In this document: positions 1 through 7,258 of the stretch, in pieces
Position numbering within the stretch: the first letter of the stretch is position 1
Layout of the letters: the number at the start of each line of letters is the position of its first letter
Source of the DNA: Alphaproteobacteria bacterium
Lineage (GTDB): Bacteria > Pseudomonadota > Alphaproteobacteria > Sphingomonadales > Sphingomonadaceae
Direction of reading: 5' to 3'
DNA length: 12,376 nt
NCBI GenBank assembly: GCA_005882415.1
Contig: VBAE01000077.1
Coordinates: 1 to 12,376, forward strand
Position numbers and translations under genes: made by a program
The notes under the pieces: generated by a model
The model's database searches: none
Told to the model about the DNA's origin: nothing
Seen by the model: only the letters and a program-made list of their open reading frames with translations

Positions 1-1
1 C

Positions 2-1456
2 TATCTGAAGCGCTGGACTCCGACGCGGATCTTCGCGCCCGGCTCGACCCCCGCTTACTCCAACTGGGGCACTGCGCTCGCCGGCTACATCGTCCAGCGC
101 GTCTCGGGCGAGGATTTCGACAGCTACGTGGAGCGCCATATCTTCGTGCCCGCCGGCATGCGCACCGCGAGCTTCAGGCAGCCGCTCCCCGCCAACTTGG
201 CCGGGCAGATGGCGACCGGCTACACCAGCCCCGGCACGGCCGCGAAAGGCTTCGAGTTCGTCGAGCCGGGCCCGGCCGGCGCGATGTCTGCCTCGGGGCT
301 CGACATGGCCCGCTTCATGATCGCCCACCTTCGCGGCGGCGAGATCGACGGTCAGCGGATCCTGCAGGCAACGACTGCGGAGACGATGCACAACAGCCCG
401 CTCGACCGGGTCGATCCGATGTCGCTCATCCCGCCGCTCAACCGGATGGAGCTCGGCTTCTTCGAGACCAATTTGAACGGCCGCGAGATCATCGGCCATT
501 TGGGCGACACGACCGCGTTCCACACGTCGCTTCACCTGTTCATGAAGGAAGGCGTCGGCCTCTACGTCTCGTTCAACAGCCCCGGCAAGGACGGCGCCGT
601 CCAGGCGCTGCGGACCGCGGTGTTCGAGGATTTCGCCGACCGCTATTTCCCCAATATCGCTCCCGCGGACGGCCGGGTCGATGCCAAGACCGCGGCCGAG
701 CATGCCCGGATGATGGCGGGCAACTGGATCGCCAGCCGCCGCGCGGACAGCTCCTTCCTCGCCGGCTTCTACTGGCTCGCGGGCCAGGCCAAGGTCGGAG
801 TCGGGCCGAAGGGCGAGCTGGTCATCCCCAGCCTCGCCAATCCCGGCGGCCGGCCGCGGCAATGGGTCGAGATCGCGCCCTTCGTCTGGCGCGATGCCAA
901 CGGCCATGGCCGGGTCGCGGCGAAGGTGGTGGACGGCAAGGTCGTCCGCTGGAGCTTCGACCTCGCCGCGCCGTTCGAGATGTTCGACCGGGTTCCGGCG
1001 GGCCTCTCGACCGGCTGGATCGTCCCCGCGCTCCTCGCAGCGCTCGGCGTGCTTCTGCTGACCTTCCTGTTCTGGCCGGCCGCCTGGTTCGTCCGGCGCC
1101 GCTACAAGGCTCCGGCGAGCGTGGAGGGCAGGGCGCTTCTCGCCCAGCGCCTCAACCGCACCTTCGCAGGCCTCAGCGTCGCCGTCATGACGGGCTGGGC
1201 GGTGGCCGCGACGGTGCTGCTCGGAAGCGGAGTCCCCGGCGGCGGGCTCGATCCTCTGCTCTGGTTCCTCCAGATCGCCGGTGCGGTCGTCTTCGTCGGC
1301 GCGGCAGCGATCGCCGCCTGGAACGTCTGGCTGACCTGGAGTGGCCGAGCCAGATGGACCCGCAAGCTCTGGGCGATCTTCGTCCTCCTTGCGGCCCTGA
1401 TGGTCCTCTACGTCGCGGTCCGGTTCAACCTCCTCGCGATGACCGTCAACTACTGA
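2..1456 (+). CDS. Serine hydrolase, beta-lactamase/CubicO fold, with C-terminal membrane domain (5' partial)
   Basis: The reading frame is open from base 2, so the N-terminus and the SxxK nucleophile motif lie outside the window; 484 residues are visible. The fragment begins inside the penicillin-binding/class C beta-lactamase fold: the second motif Y-S-N is at 56-64, and HLG in 'IIGHLGDT' fits the third catalytic motif (HxG in place of KTG). The last ~150 residues hold four hydrophobic segments separated by Arg/Lys-rich turns (for example after 'FWPAAWFVRRR'), so the enzyme is probably anchored in the inner membrane with its catalytic domain in the periplasm. Members of this family cleave D-amino-acid peptides, esters or beta-lactams; the substrate cannot be read from sequence. 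Its stop overlaps the next start by one base (TGATG), implying co-translation with the DgcA-like gene. The GTG at 128 is internal, not the start. Confidence 0.88.
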   Translation, partial: YLKRWTPTRIFAPGSTPAYSNWGTALAGYIVQRVSGEDFDSYVERHIFVPAGMRTASFRQPLPANLAGQMATGYTSPGTAAKGFEFVEPGPAGAMSASGLDMARFMIAHLRGGEIDGQRILQATTAETMHNSPLDRVDPMSLIPPLNRMELGFFETNLNGREIIGHLGDTTAFHTSLHLFMKEGVGLYVSFNSPGKDGAVQALRTAVFEDFADRYFPNIAPADGRVDAKTAAEHARMMAGNWIASRRADSSFLAGFYWLAGQAKVGVGPKGELVIPSLANPGGRPRQWVEIAPFVWRDANGHGRVAAKVVDGKVVRWSFDLAAPFEMFDRVPAGLSTGWIVPALLAALGVLLLTFLFWPAAWFVRRRYKAPASVEGRALLAQRLNRTFAGLSVAVMTGWAVAATVLLGSGVPGGGLDPLLWFLQIAGAVVFVGAAAIAAWNVWLTWSGRARWTRKLWAIFVLLAALMVLYVAVRFNLLAMTVNY

Positions 1457-2463
1457 TGCCGCCGGTCAGGCTGGAGGTCCGGGCGGAGAAGCTCCGCCTC
1501 GCCGCTCCGTTCCGGATCTCGGGCTATGTGTTCGAGGAAACCGACGCGGTCGTGGTGACGCTTACGGACGGCGCCCACAGCGGGGGGGGCGAGGCGGCGG
1601 GCGCTTATTATCTGGGCGACGATCTCGCCCGGATGACGAGCGAGATCGAGGCGGCCAGGGGAGATATCGAGGCCGGCATCGATCGCCTCTGGTTGCAGCG
1701 GCTGATGCCGCCCGGCGGCGGGCGCAACGCCGTCGACTGCGCCTTGTGGGAGCTCGAGGCGGCGCGTGCCGGGGTTCCGGCATGGCGGCTCGCCGGGGTC
1801 GACGCACCGCGGCCGCTGCTGACCACCTTCACGCTCGGCGCGGACTCGCCGGAAGCGATGGCGGAGGGCGCGCGCGGCTACGCCCAGGCACGGGCGATCA
1901 AGGTCAAGCTCACCGGCGAGCTCGATCTCGACATCGCCCGGGTGAAGGCTATCCGCTCGGCGCGCCAGGACGTGTGGCTCGGCGTCGACGCCAACCAGGG
2001 CTACGCGCGCGGCATGCTGGATTCCCTGATCCCTGCGCTCGCCGAACAGAGGGTGGCGCTGCTCGAGCAGCCGCTTCCGCGCGGTGCCGAGGCGGAGCTC
2101 GACGGCTACCGCTCATTGATCCCGATCGCGGCCGACGAAAGCGCTCTGACGCTGGACGACCTCCCCGGCCTCGTCGGCCGCTTCAACGTCGTCAACATCA
2201 AGCTCGACAAATGCGGCGGCCTTACCGAGGGCCTGGCCATGGCCTCCGAGGCGCGCGAGCTCGGGCTCGGGGTGATGGTCGGCAACATGGTCGGCACCAG
2301 CCTCGCGATGGCGCCCGCCTTCATCCTCGGCCAGCAATGCGACATCGTCGATTTGGACGGCCCGACCTTCCTCGCCCGCGACCGCGACCAGGCGGTCGTC
2401 TATAATGACGGCCTCATCGACTGCGGCGACGAAGTGTGGGGCGGCGGCGCGCCGGCGCGATGA
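1456..2463 (+). CDS. dgcA: Enolase-superfamily epimerase/racemase: N-acetyl-D-glutamate racemase DgcA or L-Ala-D/L-Glu epimerase type
   Basis: 335 residues, a normal length for the dipeptide-epimerase branch of the enolase superfamily. The catalytic set is complete: KxK at K149/K151, metal ligands D178 (in 'DANQG'), E204 (in 'LLEQP') and D227 (in 'ADES'), the opposite-face lysine K249 (in 'NIKLDKCGG'), and the D299-L-D301 motif that in Ala-Glu epimerases contacts the substrate amino group. Two roles are possible: epimerising L-Ala-D-Glu from murein, or converting N-acetyl-D-Glu to N-acetyl-L-Glu (DgcA). A DUF1611/DgcN gene nearby in the same orientation favours DgcA, although the pair is separated here by a transporter and a receptor. 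The start at 1456 is chosen because it gives the normal family N-terminus and a TGATG coupling with the upstream gene; no clear ribosome site precedes it. A longer in-frame extension back to 862 is a shadow of the upstream gene. A run of eight G lies at 1582-1589. Likely cytoplasmic. Confidence 0.82.
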   Translation: MPPVRLEVRAEKLRLAAPFRISGYVFEETDAVVVTLTDGAHSGGGEAAGAYYLGDDLARMTSEIEAARGDIEAGIDRLWLQRLMPPGGGRNAVDCALWELEAARAGVPAWRLAGVDAPRPLLTTFTLGADSPEAMAEGARGYAQARAIKVKLTGELDLDIARVKAIRSARQDVWLGVDANQGYARGMLDSLIPALAEQRVALLEQPLPRGAEAELDGYRSLIPIAADESALTLDDLPGLVGRFNVVNIKLDKCGGLTEGLAMASEARELGLGVMVGNMVGTSLAMAPAFILGQQCDIVDLDGPTFLARDRDQAVVYNDGLIDCGDEVWGGGAPAR

Positions 2464-3797
2464 GCGGCGCCGTTCCTTACGAACCGGCCGGCGGCAACTG
2501 GTTCGGCCAGCCGCGCGGGCTGACCATCCTCTTCCTGACCAATATGTGGGAGCAATTCTCTTACTTCGGGATGCGCGCGCTGCTGGTCTATTACATGACC
2601 AAGACGCTCCTCCTGGATCAGGGCACGTCCTCCTTCATCTACGGCGCCTATACCGCCTTCGCCTATTTCACGCCGATTATCGGCGGCACGATCTCGGACC
2701 GCTGGCTCGGCAAAAGGCGGGCGGTGATCATCGGCGCCAGCATCATGGCGGCCGGCCATTTCATGATGGCGTTCGAGCCTCTCTTCTATCTGGCGCTGGC
2801 GACGATCGCGCTCGGCAACGGCCTGTTCCTGCCGACCCTGCCGAGCCAGATCAACGACCTCTACAAGCGCGGCGACCCGCGGCGGCCCTGGGCGTACAAC
2901 GTCTATTATGTCGGCATCAACATCGGCGGCTTCCTCGCCCCTCTGGTGTGCGGGACTCTGGGTGAGGTCTATGGCTGGCACTGGGGCTTCACCGCCGCCG
3001 GCGTGGGGATGCTCGCCGGCCTGGTCATCTATGTCGCCGGCGCGAAATATCTGCCGCCCCAGGCGCCGCCGTCGAGACTAACCGCTAACGCCGCCGCGTC
3101 GACGCGCGCGGCGCCCGGGACCTTCGGCCTGCTGCTCGCCATCGGCCTTGCGGTGACCGTGTTCAGGGGCGCCTATGAGCAGGTCGGGAACACGGTCGCT
3201 TTGTGGGCGGACAGCGGCATCGACCGGCGCCTCGGCGACTGGTCGATCCCGATGACCTGGTTCCAGTCGCTCAACCCGCTGCTGGTCATCCTCGTCACCC
3301 CGGCCTTGCTGTCCTACTGGCACCGCCGCGCCGACGCGGGTCGCGAGCCGTCGCCGATGCGCAAGATGGCGCTCGGAGCTGCGATCGTCGGCACCGCCTA
3401 TCTCTTGCTCGCCGCGGTCTCGGCCGGAGCAGGGGACGGCAGTGCCGGCTGGGCCTGGCTCGCTTTGTTCTTCGCCATCTTCACAGTCGGAGAACTCCAT
3501 ATCCTGCCCAACGGGCTCGGCCTGTTCGCCCGCCTCGCCCCGCCGCGGTTCGGCGCGACGACCGTCGCCGCCTGGTACCTCGCGATCTTCTCCGGAAGCC
3601 TGACTGCGGGGGCGGTCGGAAGCCTGTGGAGCAGGACCAGCCATCCGATCTTCTTCGTCCTGCTCGCCGCGATCGCCTGCGTCTCGGCCGGGCTGCTGCT
3701 GCTGCTCGACGGGCGCGCGAAGCGGGTGATCGGAGGCCTGACGGAGCCGGTCGAGGCGGTCAGCGCCGAGGAGACGGCGCCGCCGGCTGCCGTTTGA
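2460..3797 (+). CDS. POT/PTR2-family peptide transporter (MFS), divergent subfamily
   Basis: 445 residues, strongly hydrophobic throughout. It aligns by eye with proton-dependent oligopeptide transporters: 'WEQFSYFGMRALLVYYM' near residue 30, 'GGTISDRWLGKRR' near 75-87, 'YYVGINIGGFLAPL' near 149-162 (PTR2 signature), 'WFQSLNPL' near 267-274 and 'GELHILPNGL' near 344-353. It should import di- or tripeptides across the inner membrane. The proton-coupling residues are unusual: the ExxERF motif of helix 1 reads N28-M-W-E31-Q32-F, and the FKPN lysine of helix 4 is L124 ('GLFLPT'). Either the coupling or the substrate may therefore differ from classical members. The ATG at 2460 overlaps the dgcA stop by four bases (ATGA); an in-frame ATG at 2436 lies inside dgcA and would add residues of no POT character. 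The 3' end overlaps the -35 of the receptor promoter. Confidence 0.88.
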   Translation: MSGAVPYEPAGGNWFGQPRGLTILFLTNMWEQFSYFGMRALLVYYMTKTLLLDQGTSSFIYGAYTAFAYFTPIIGGTISDRWLGKRRAVIIGASIMAAGHFMMAFEPLFYLALATIALGNGLFLPTLPSQINDLYKRGDPRRPWAYNVYYVGINIGGFLAPLVCGTLGEVYGWHWGFTAAGVGMLAGLVIYVAGAKYLPPQAPPSRLTANAAASTRAAPGTFGLLLAIGLAVTVFRGAYEQVGNTVALWADSGIDRRLGDWSIPMTWFQSLNPLLVILVTPALLSYWHRRADAGREPSPMRKMALGAAIVGTAYLLLAAVSAGAGDGSAGWAWLALFFAIFTVGELHILPNGLGLFARLAPPRFGATTVAAWYLAIFSGSLTAGAVGSLWSRTSHPIFFVLLAAIACVSAGLLLLLDGRAKRVIGGLTEPVEAVSAEETAPPAAV

Positions 3798-3823
3798 CAT
3801 TTCTCTGATTAGGACACTATTGT
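3794..3823 (+). promoter_or_regulatory. Sigma70-type promoter before the TonB receptor
   Basis: A perfect TTGACA at 3794-3799 is followed, after 18 bases, by TATTGT at 3818-3823 (four of six matches to TATAAT). The -35 overlaps the stop codon of the POT gene, and the -10 lies in the centre of a large palindrome. In this GC-rich window the stretch 3793-3840 is conspicuously AT-rich. It would drive the receptor and the downstream dgcN, ykvI-like and hydrolase genes. The -10 assignment is less certain than the -35; ACTATT at 3816-3821 (16-base spacer) is an alternative. Confidence 0.55.
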
Positions 3824-3833
3824 CCTGATCAGA
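3804..3833. promoter_or_regulatory. 30-base palindromic operator candidate
   Basis: The arms TCTGATTAGGACA (3804-3816) and TGTCCTGATCAGA (3821-3833) are inverted repeats matching at 12 of 13 positions around a CTAT centre. The palindrome covers the -10 region of the proposed promoter, the usual place for a dimeric repressor to act. No T-run follows, so it does not look like a terminator. No regulator gene lies in the window, so the cognate protein is unknown. Confidence 0.65.
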
Positions 3834-3840
3834 ACTTAAT

Positions 3841-3864
3841 GGCTCCGGATCGATGTCCGGGGCC
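3841..3864 (+). other. 5'-leader hairpin 1
   Basis: GGCTCCGGA (3841-3849) pairs with TCCGGGGCC (3856-3864) in a nine-base-pair stem with one G-U wobble and a six-base loop. It is followed by GAAAAA, not by a U-run, so it is not a canonical terminator. It lies in the untranslated leader of the receptor mRNA, if the proposed promoter is right, and could stabilise or attenuate the transcript. Confidence 0.4.
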
Positions 3865-3885
3865 GAAAAAGGGACAGACCTCCAC

Positions 3886-3898
3886 CAGGGGCGCCCTG
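3886..3898 (+). other. 5'-leader hairpin 2
   Basis: CAGGG (3886-3890) pairs with CCCTG (3894-3898) around GCG. The stem is short and lies 12 bases before the GGGGAGG ribosome site of the receptor at 3910-3916. It may be chance in GC-rich DNA. Confidence 0.25.
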
Positions 3899-3921
3899 AC
3901 CGAACTCAAGGGGAGGACATC

Positions 3922-6234
3922 ATGTCAATTTCAGCGACTGCGCATCGTCGGATGCTGGCGATTTCGGCGGCCGTGGCCGCGCTCTCGATCGGCACCGCCG
4001 CCCAAGCCCAGCCGCCGGCGGATCCGGCCGAAGCCGGCGCTCCGGCGCAGGCCGCCGACGCCGCGGACGGGGATGAGATCATCGTTACCGCCCAAAAGCG
4101 CGACCAGCTTCTCATCGACATTCCGCAGTCGATCTCCGTCGTCCCCGGCGAGACGCTCGAGAACCAGCAGGCGACCAACTTCCAGGATTACCTGAACCTG
4201 GTCCCCGGCCTGCAGCTCGACCAGAGCACTCCGGGCGCGGGGCGCCTCATCCTGCGCGGCCTCAACACCGGCGGAGTCGCCTCGACGGTCGCGGTCTATG
4301 TCGACGAGACCCCGTTCGGGTCGTCGACCGGCCTCGTCAACGGCGGCGTCCTGGCCGGCGATTTCGACACGTTCGACGTGGCGCGCATCGAGGTGCTGCG
4401 CGGGCCGCAGGGCACGCTCTACGGCGCCAGCTCATTGGGCGGCATCCTCAAGTTCGTCACCAATGCCCCCAATACCTCGCACTTCGAGGCGCGGGCGCGG
4501 GCGAGCATCGAGGACGTCAAGGGCGGCGACCTCTCCTACCACGCCAACGCGATGGTCAACGTGCCGCTCGGCGACACCTTCGCGCTGCGCGCCTCCGGCT
4601 TCTACAACCGCCAGGGCGGCTTCATCGATTCGATCGGCACGACCGCCAAGGATTTGTTCGGCTTCACCCTCAAGTCGGACGTCGCCAACAACATCAACGA
4701 GAACACCTCTTATGGCGGCCGCGCCTCGCTGCTGTTCAGGCCGACCGAGGCCCTCGACGTGCGGCTGACCGCCCATGTCCAGAATATCCGCGCCGATGCG
4801 CCTTCGGTCGTCGAAAGCGACCCGAATACGCTGGAAACTCTCTACGGGCGTCCCACCCAGTCGCAGTTCGCCGAGCCGTTCATCAACATCGACTATCGAG
4901 TCTATAACGGCCTGGTGAATTACGATCTGGGCTTCGCGACCTTGACCTCGTCGACCAGCTATTCGACCCAGAAGCAGACCTTCCGCGACGACGCGACCTT
5001 CAACCTCAGCGGAATCGTCCGCGCTCTTCTCGGGGCGCCGGCCAACGAGTTCTTCCTCGATCAGAAGACCAACAACCGCAAGTTCACCCAGGAGATCCGG
5101 CTGACCTCCGGCTCCAGCGATCTCCTGGAATGGCTGGTGGGCGGCTTCTACACCGACGAGAAGGGGCTGGTGTTCCAGCAGTTCGTCGCCACCCCGCCGG
5201 GCAGCACGACCCCGATTTCCTTCCCGTTCAAGCTCGGCGAGGTCTCGCTCAATTCCAAATATCGCGAATATGCCGGCTTCGCCAACGCGACTCTGCACCT
5301 TGGCGACCGGGTCGATGTCGATTTCGGCGGCCGCTACAGCCACAACGACCAGAACGCATCGCAGCAGGCCGGCGGCGTCCTCGCCGGCAATGTGCCGATC
5401 AACAGCAACCTTCGCTCGTCGGACAACGTCTTCACTTACTCGGTCGCGCCGAAGCTCAAGTTCGGAGATCGCCTCTCGGTCTACGCCCGGGTCGCCAAGG
5501 GCTACCGCCCCGGCGGTCCCAACGCGATCGCGCCGAACGCGCCAGCCGGAACGCCCGCGACCTATTCGCCGGACACGGTCACCAGCTACGAAGTGGGGGT
5601 GAAGGGCGAGAATGAGAGCCACACCTTCTCGATCGACTTCTCCGCCTACCACATCGACTGGAAGAACATTCAGCTCCTGACCGTCGTCAACGGCTTCGGG
5701 GTGAACATCAACGGCTCCAGCGCCAAGAGCGACGGCGTCGAGTTCACCGCCACCCTTCGCCCGACGCCCGGCCTCACCGCCTCGGTCAACGGCGCCTACA
5801 CCCGCGCCCGCCTCGCCGGCGATGCGCCGCCGCTCACCGGTGGCCTCAAAGGCGACCGGCTTCCGTTCACCCCGCCCTACAGCGTCTCGGCGAACCTCGA
5901 TTATACCTGGCACGTGGGCGGCGAGGCGGAAGCTTTCCTCGGAAGTTCGATCCGGATGCTGTCGAAGCAGGCCGGCGATTTCGACCTCGCCTTCCGCACC
6001 GCCCACGGCCGCCAACGCGAGGTTCCGGCCTATGAGGTGATCGATCTTCGCGGCGGCGTCGATTTCGGGCGGTTTGCGGTCGAGGCCTTCGTCCGCAACC
6101 TCACCAATGCGGACGGTAAGACCTCGGTCGGCGCGCTCACCGCCAACGGACTCCCGGTCAACCCGAACGGCGCTATCGAAACCGGAGTCATCCGCCCGAG
6201 GACGATCGGCCTCTCGGTCAGTGCGCGATATTGA
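3922..6234 (+). CDS. TonB-dependent outer-membrane receptor
   Basis: 770 residues from the ATG at 3922, chosen because GGGGAGG (3910-3916) sits five bases upstream and because the protein then starts with a clear Sec signal peptide (basic 'HRR', a hydrophobic stretch, cleavage after 'AQA' near residue 29). An in-frame ATG at 3853 would precede the signal peptide with charged residues and is rejected. A TonB-box-like 'DEIIVTAQKR' is at residues 51-60, then a plug domain with 'RLILRGLN' near 108-115 and 'IEVLRGPQGTLYG' near 156-168, then a long beta-barrel with alternating aromatic strands ending in an aromatic residue ('SVSARY'). It imports a ligand across the outer membrane using TonB-ExbBD energy. 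The ligand is not readable from sequence; its position between a peptide transporter and D-glutamate enzymes suggests peptides or murein fragments. Its 3' end overlaps the dgcN start by 14 bases. Confidence 0.93.
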   Translation: MSISATAHRRMLAISAAVAALSIGTAAQAQPPADPAEAGAPAQAADAADGDEIIVTAQKRDQLLIDIPQSISVVPGETLENQQATNFQDYLNLVPGLQLDQSTPGAGRLILRGLNTGGVASTVAVYVDETPFGSSTGLVNGGVLAGDFDTFDVARIEVLRGPQGTLYGASSLGGILKFVTNAPNTSHFEARARASIEDVKGGDLSYHANAMVNVPLGDTFALRASGFYNRQGGFIDSIGTTAKDLFGFTLKSDVANNINENTSYGGRASLLFRPTEALDVRLTAHVQNIRADAPSVVESDPNTLETLYGRPTQSQFAEPFINIDYRVYNGLVNYDLGFATLTSSTSYSTQKQTFRDDATFNLSGIVRALLGAPANEFFLDQKTNNRKFTQEIRLTSGSSDLLEWLVGGFYTDEKGLVFQQFVATPPGSTTPISFPFKLGEVSLNSKYREYAGFANATLHLGDRVDVDFGGRYSHNDQNASQQAGGVLAGNVPINSNLRSSDNVFTYSVAPKLKFGDRLSVYARVAKGYRPGGPNAIAPNAPAGTPATYSPDTVTSYEVGVKGENESHTFSIDFSAYHIDWKNIQLLTVVNGFGVNINGSSAKSDGVEFTATLRPTPGLTASVNGAYTRARLAGDAPPLTGGLKGDRLPFTPPYSVSANLDYTWHVGGEAEAFLGSSIRMLSKQAGDFDLAFRTAHGRQREVPAYEVIDLRGGVDFGRFAVEAFVRNLTNADGKTSVGALTANGLPVNPNGAIETGVIRPRTIGLSVSARY

Positions 6235-7258
6235 CCCTCAGCCCGGGAGCCTGGATCTCCCGGGCCCCTACCTCCTCTTCCTCGGCGACACGGTCGAGGA
6301 GGGTTACGCCAAGACTGCATTCGGCCTTCGCGACTGGGCGAGCGAGCGCTGCGTCGGCGAGTTCGCGCTTCCCGGGGCTTCGGTCACGACCGGCCTCGAT
6401 CCGCTTTCGCCCGCAGCTGCTTATGCGCGCGGCGCCCGGGCGCTGGTCATTGGGGTCGCCAATGCCGGCGGCGTGATCCCGAAGAGCTGGTCGGGGGCGC
6501 TGGTGGAGGCGCTCGAAGCCGGGCTAGACATCGTCTCGGGCATGCACGCGCGGCTCGCCGCCGTGCCGGCGCTTGCAGCGGCGTCCGCGCGGCTCGGCCG
6601 GCGCCTGATCGACGTCCGCTCGCCCCCGCCGGGGATCCAGGTCGCCAGCGGCAGGAAGCGCAGCGGCCGGCGGCTGCTCACCGTCGGCACCGATTGCGCG
6701 CTGGGCAAGAAATATACCGCGCTGGCGATCGCCCGCGGGCTTCAGGGCAGGGGTGTCGACGCCGAATTCCGCGCGACCGGCCAGACCGGGATCATGATCG
6801 CCGGCTCAGGGATTCCGATCGATGCGGTGGTCGTCGACTTCGTCGCGGGCGCGGCCGAGATGCTGAGCCCCGACGCGCCGCCGGAGCATCTCGACGTCAT
6901 CGAAGGCCAGGGCTCGCTGTTCCACCCGGCTTATGCAAGCGTCTCGCTCGGCCTTCTTCACGGCAGCCAGCCGGACATGTTCGTCGTCTGCCACAGCCCC
7001 GCCCGTACGCGCGTCCTCGGCCACCCCGATTACCGGGTTCCGACGATCGGCATGGTGATCGAGCAGACGGTGGCGATGGGAAAGCTGACCAACCCTGCGA
7101 TCCGCTGCGTCGGAATCAGCCTCAACACGTCCGGGATGGACGAAGCCGAGGCCGAAGCCGAGCTTGAAGCGGCGGAGCGGGCGACCGGGCTTCCCGCCGC
7201 GGACCCGATGCGCGGCGGCGCCCGGTTCGGGCGGCTGCTCGACTCCTGCGCCGCATGA
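6221..7258 (+). CDS. dgcN: DUF1611 protein, D-glutamate N-acetyltransferase DgcN type
   Basis: 345 residues from a GTG at 6221. Recognisable DUF1611 features: 'GDTVEEGYAKTAFGL' near residues 22-36, an N-terminal Rossmann-like part with 'VIGVANAGG' near 76-84, then a P-loop-like G156-TDCALGK-KYT and 'VIEGQGSLFHP' near 226-236. DgcN of this family uses acetyl-CoA to N-acetylate D-glutamate, and DgcA then racemises the product to N-acetyl-L-glutamate; the protein is cytoplasmic. The start is uncertain. GTG 6221 gives a normal length and overlaps the receptor stop by 14 bases, but no good ribosome site is seen, so translation probably depends on ribosomes finishing the receptor. The open frame runs back to 6074 within the receptor, but that part has no family resemblance. 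The stop overlaps the next gene's ATG (ATGA). An older label would be 'NAD-dependent epimerase-like' or plain DUF1611. Confidence 0.85.
   Translation: MRDIDPQPGSLDLPGPYLLFLGDTVEEGYAKTAFGLRDWASERCVGEFALPGASVTTGLDPLSPAAAYARGARALVIGVANAGGVIPKSWSGALVEALEAGLDIVSGMHARLAAVPALAAASARLGRRLIDVRSPPPGIQVASGRKRSGRRLLTVGTDCALGKKYTALAIARGLQGRGVDAEFRATGQTGIMIAGSGIPIDAVVVDFVAGAAEMLSPDAPPEHLDVIEGQGSLFHPAYASVSLGLLHGSQPDMFVVCHSPARTRVLGHPDYRVPTIGMVIEQTVAMGKLTNPAIRCVGISLNTSGMDEAEAEAELEAAERATGLPAADPMRGGARFGRLLDSCAA

Noticed and set aside
862..1455. N-terminal extension of the dgcA frame
   Set aside because: Arg/Pro-rich out-of-frame translation of the upstream hydrolase; the enolase-family N-terminus begins at the ATG at 1456.
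3804..3833. Intrinsic terminator for the POT gene
   Set aside because: The arms are AT-moderate, no T-run follows on the plus strand, and the palindrome coincides with a promoter -10.
3839..4195. Short plus-strand ORF starting near the receptor promoter
   Set aside because: Runs into the receptor in another frame with Arg/Ser/Pro-rich composition and no ribosome site.
4432..6015. 527-codon open frame on the minus strand across the TonB receptor
   Set aside because: Low-complexity Gly/Arg/Glu/Val composition typical of an antisense frame of a GC-rich gene; the plus strand has clear family motifs over the whole span.
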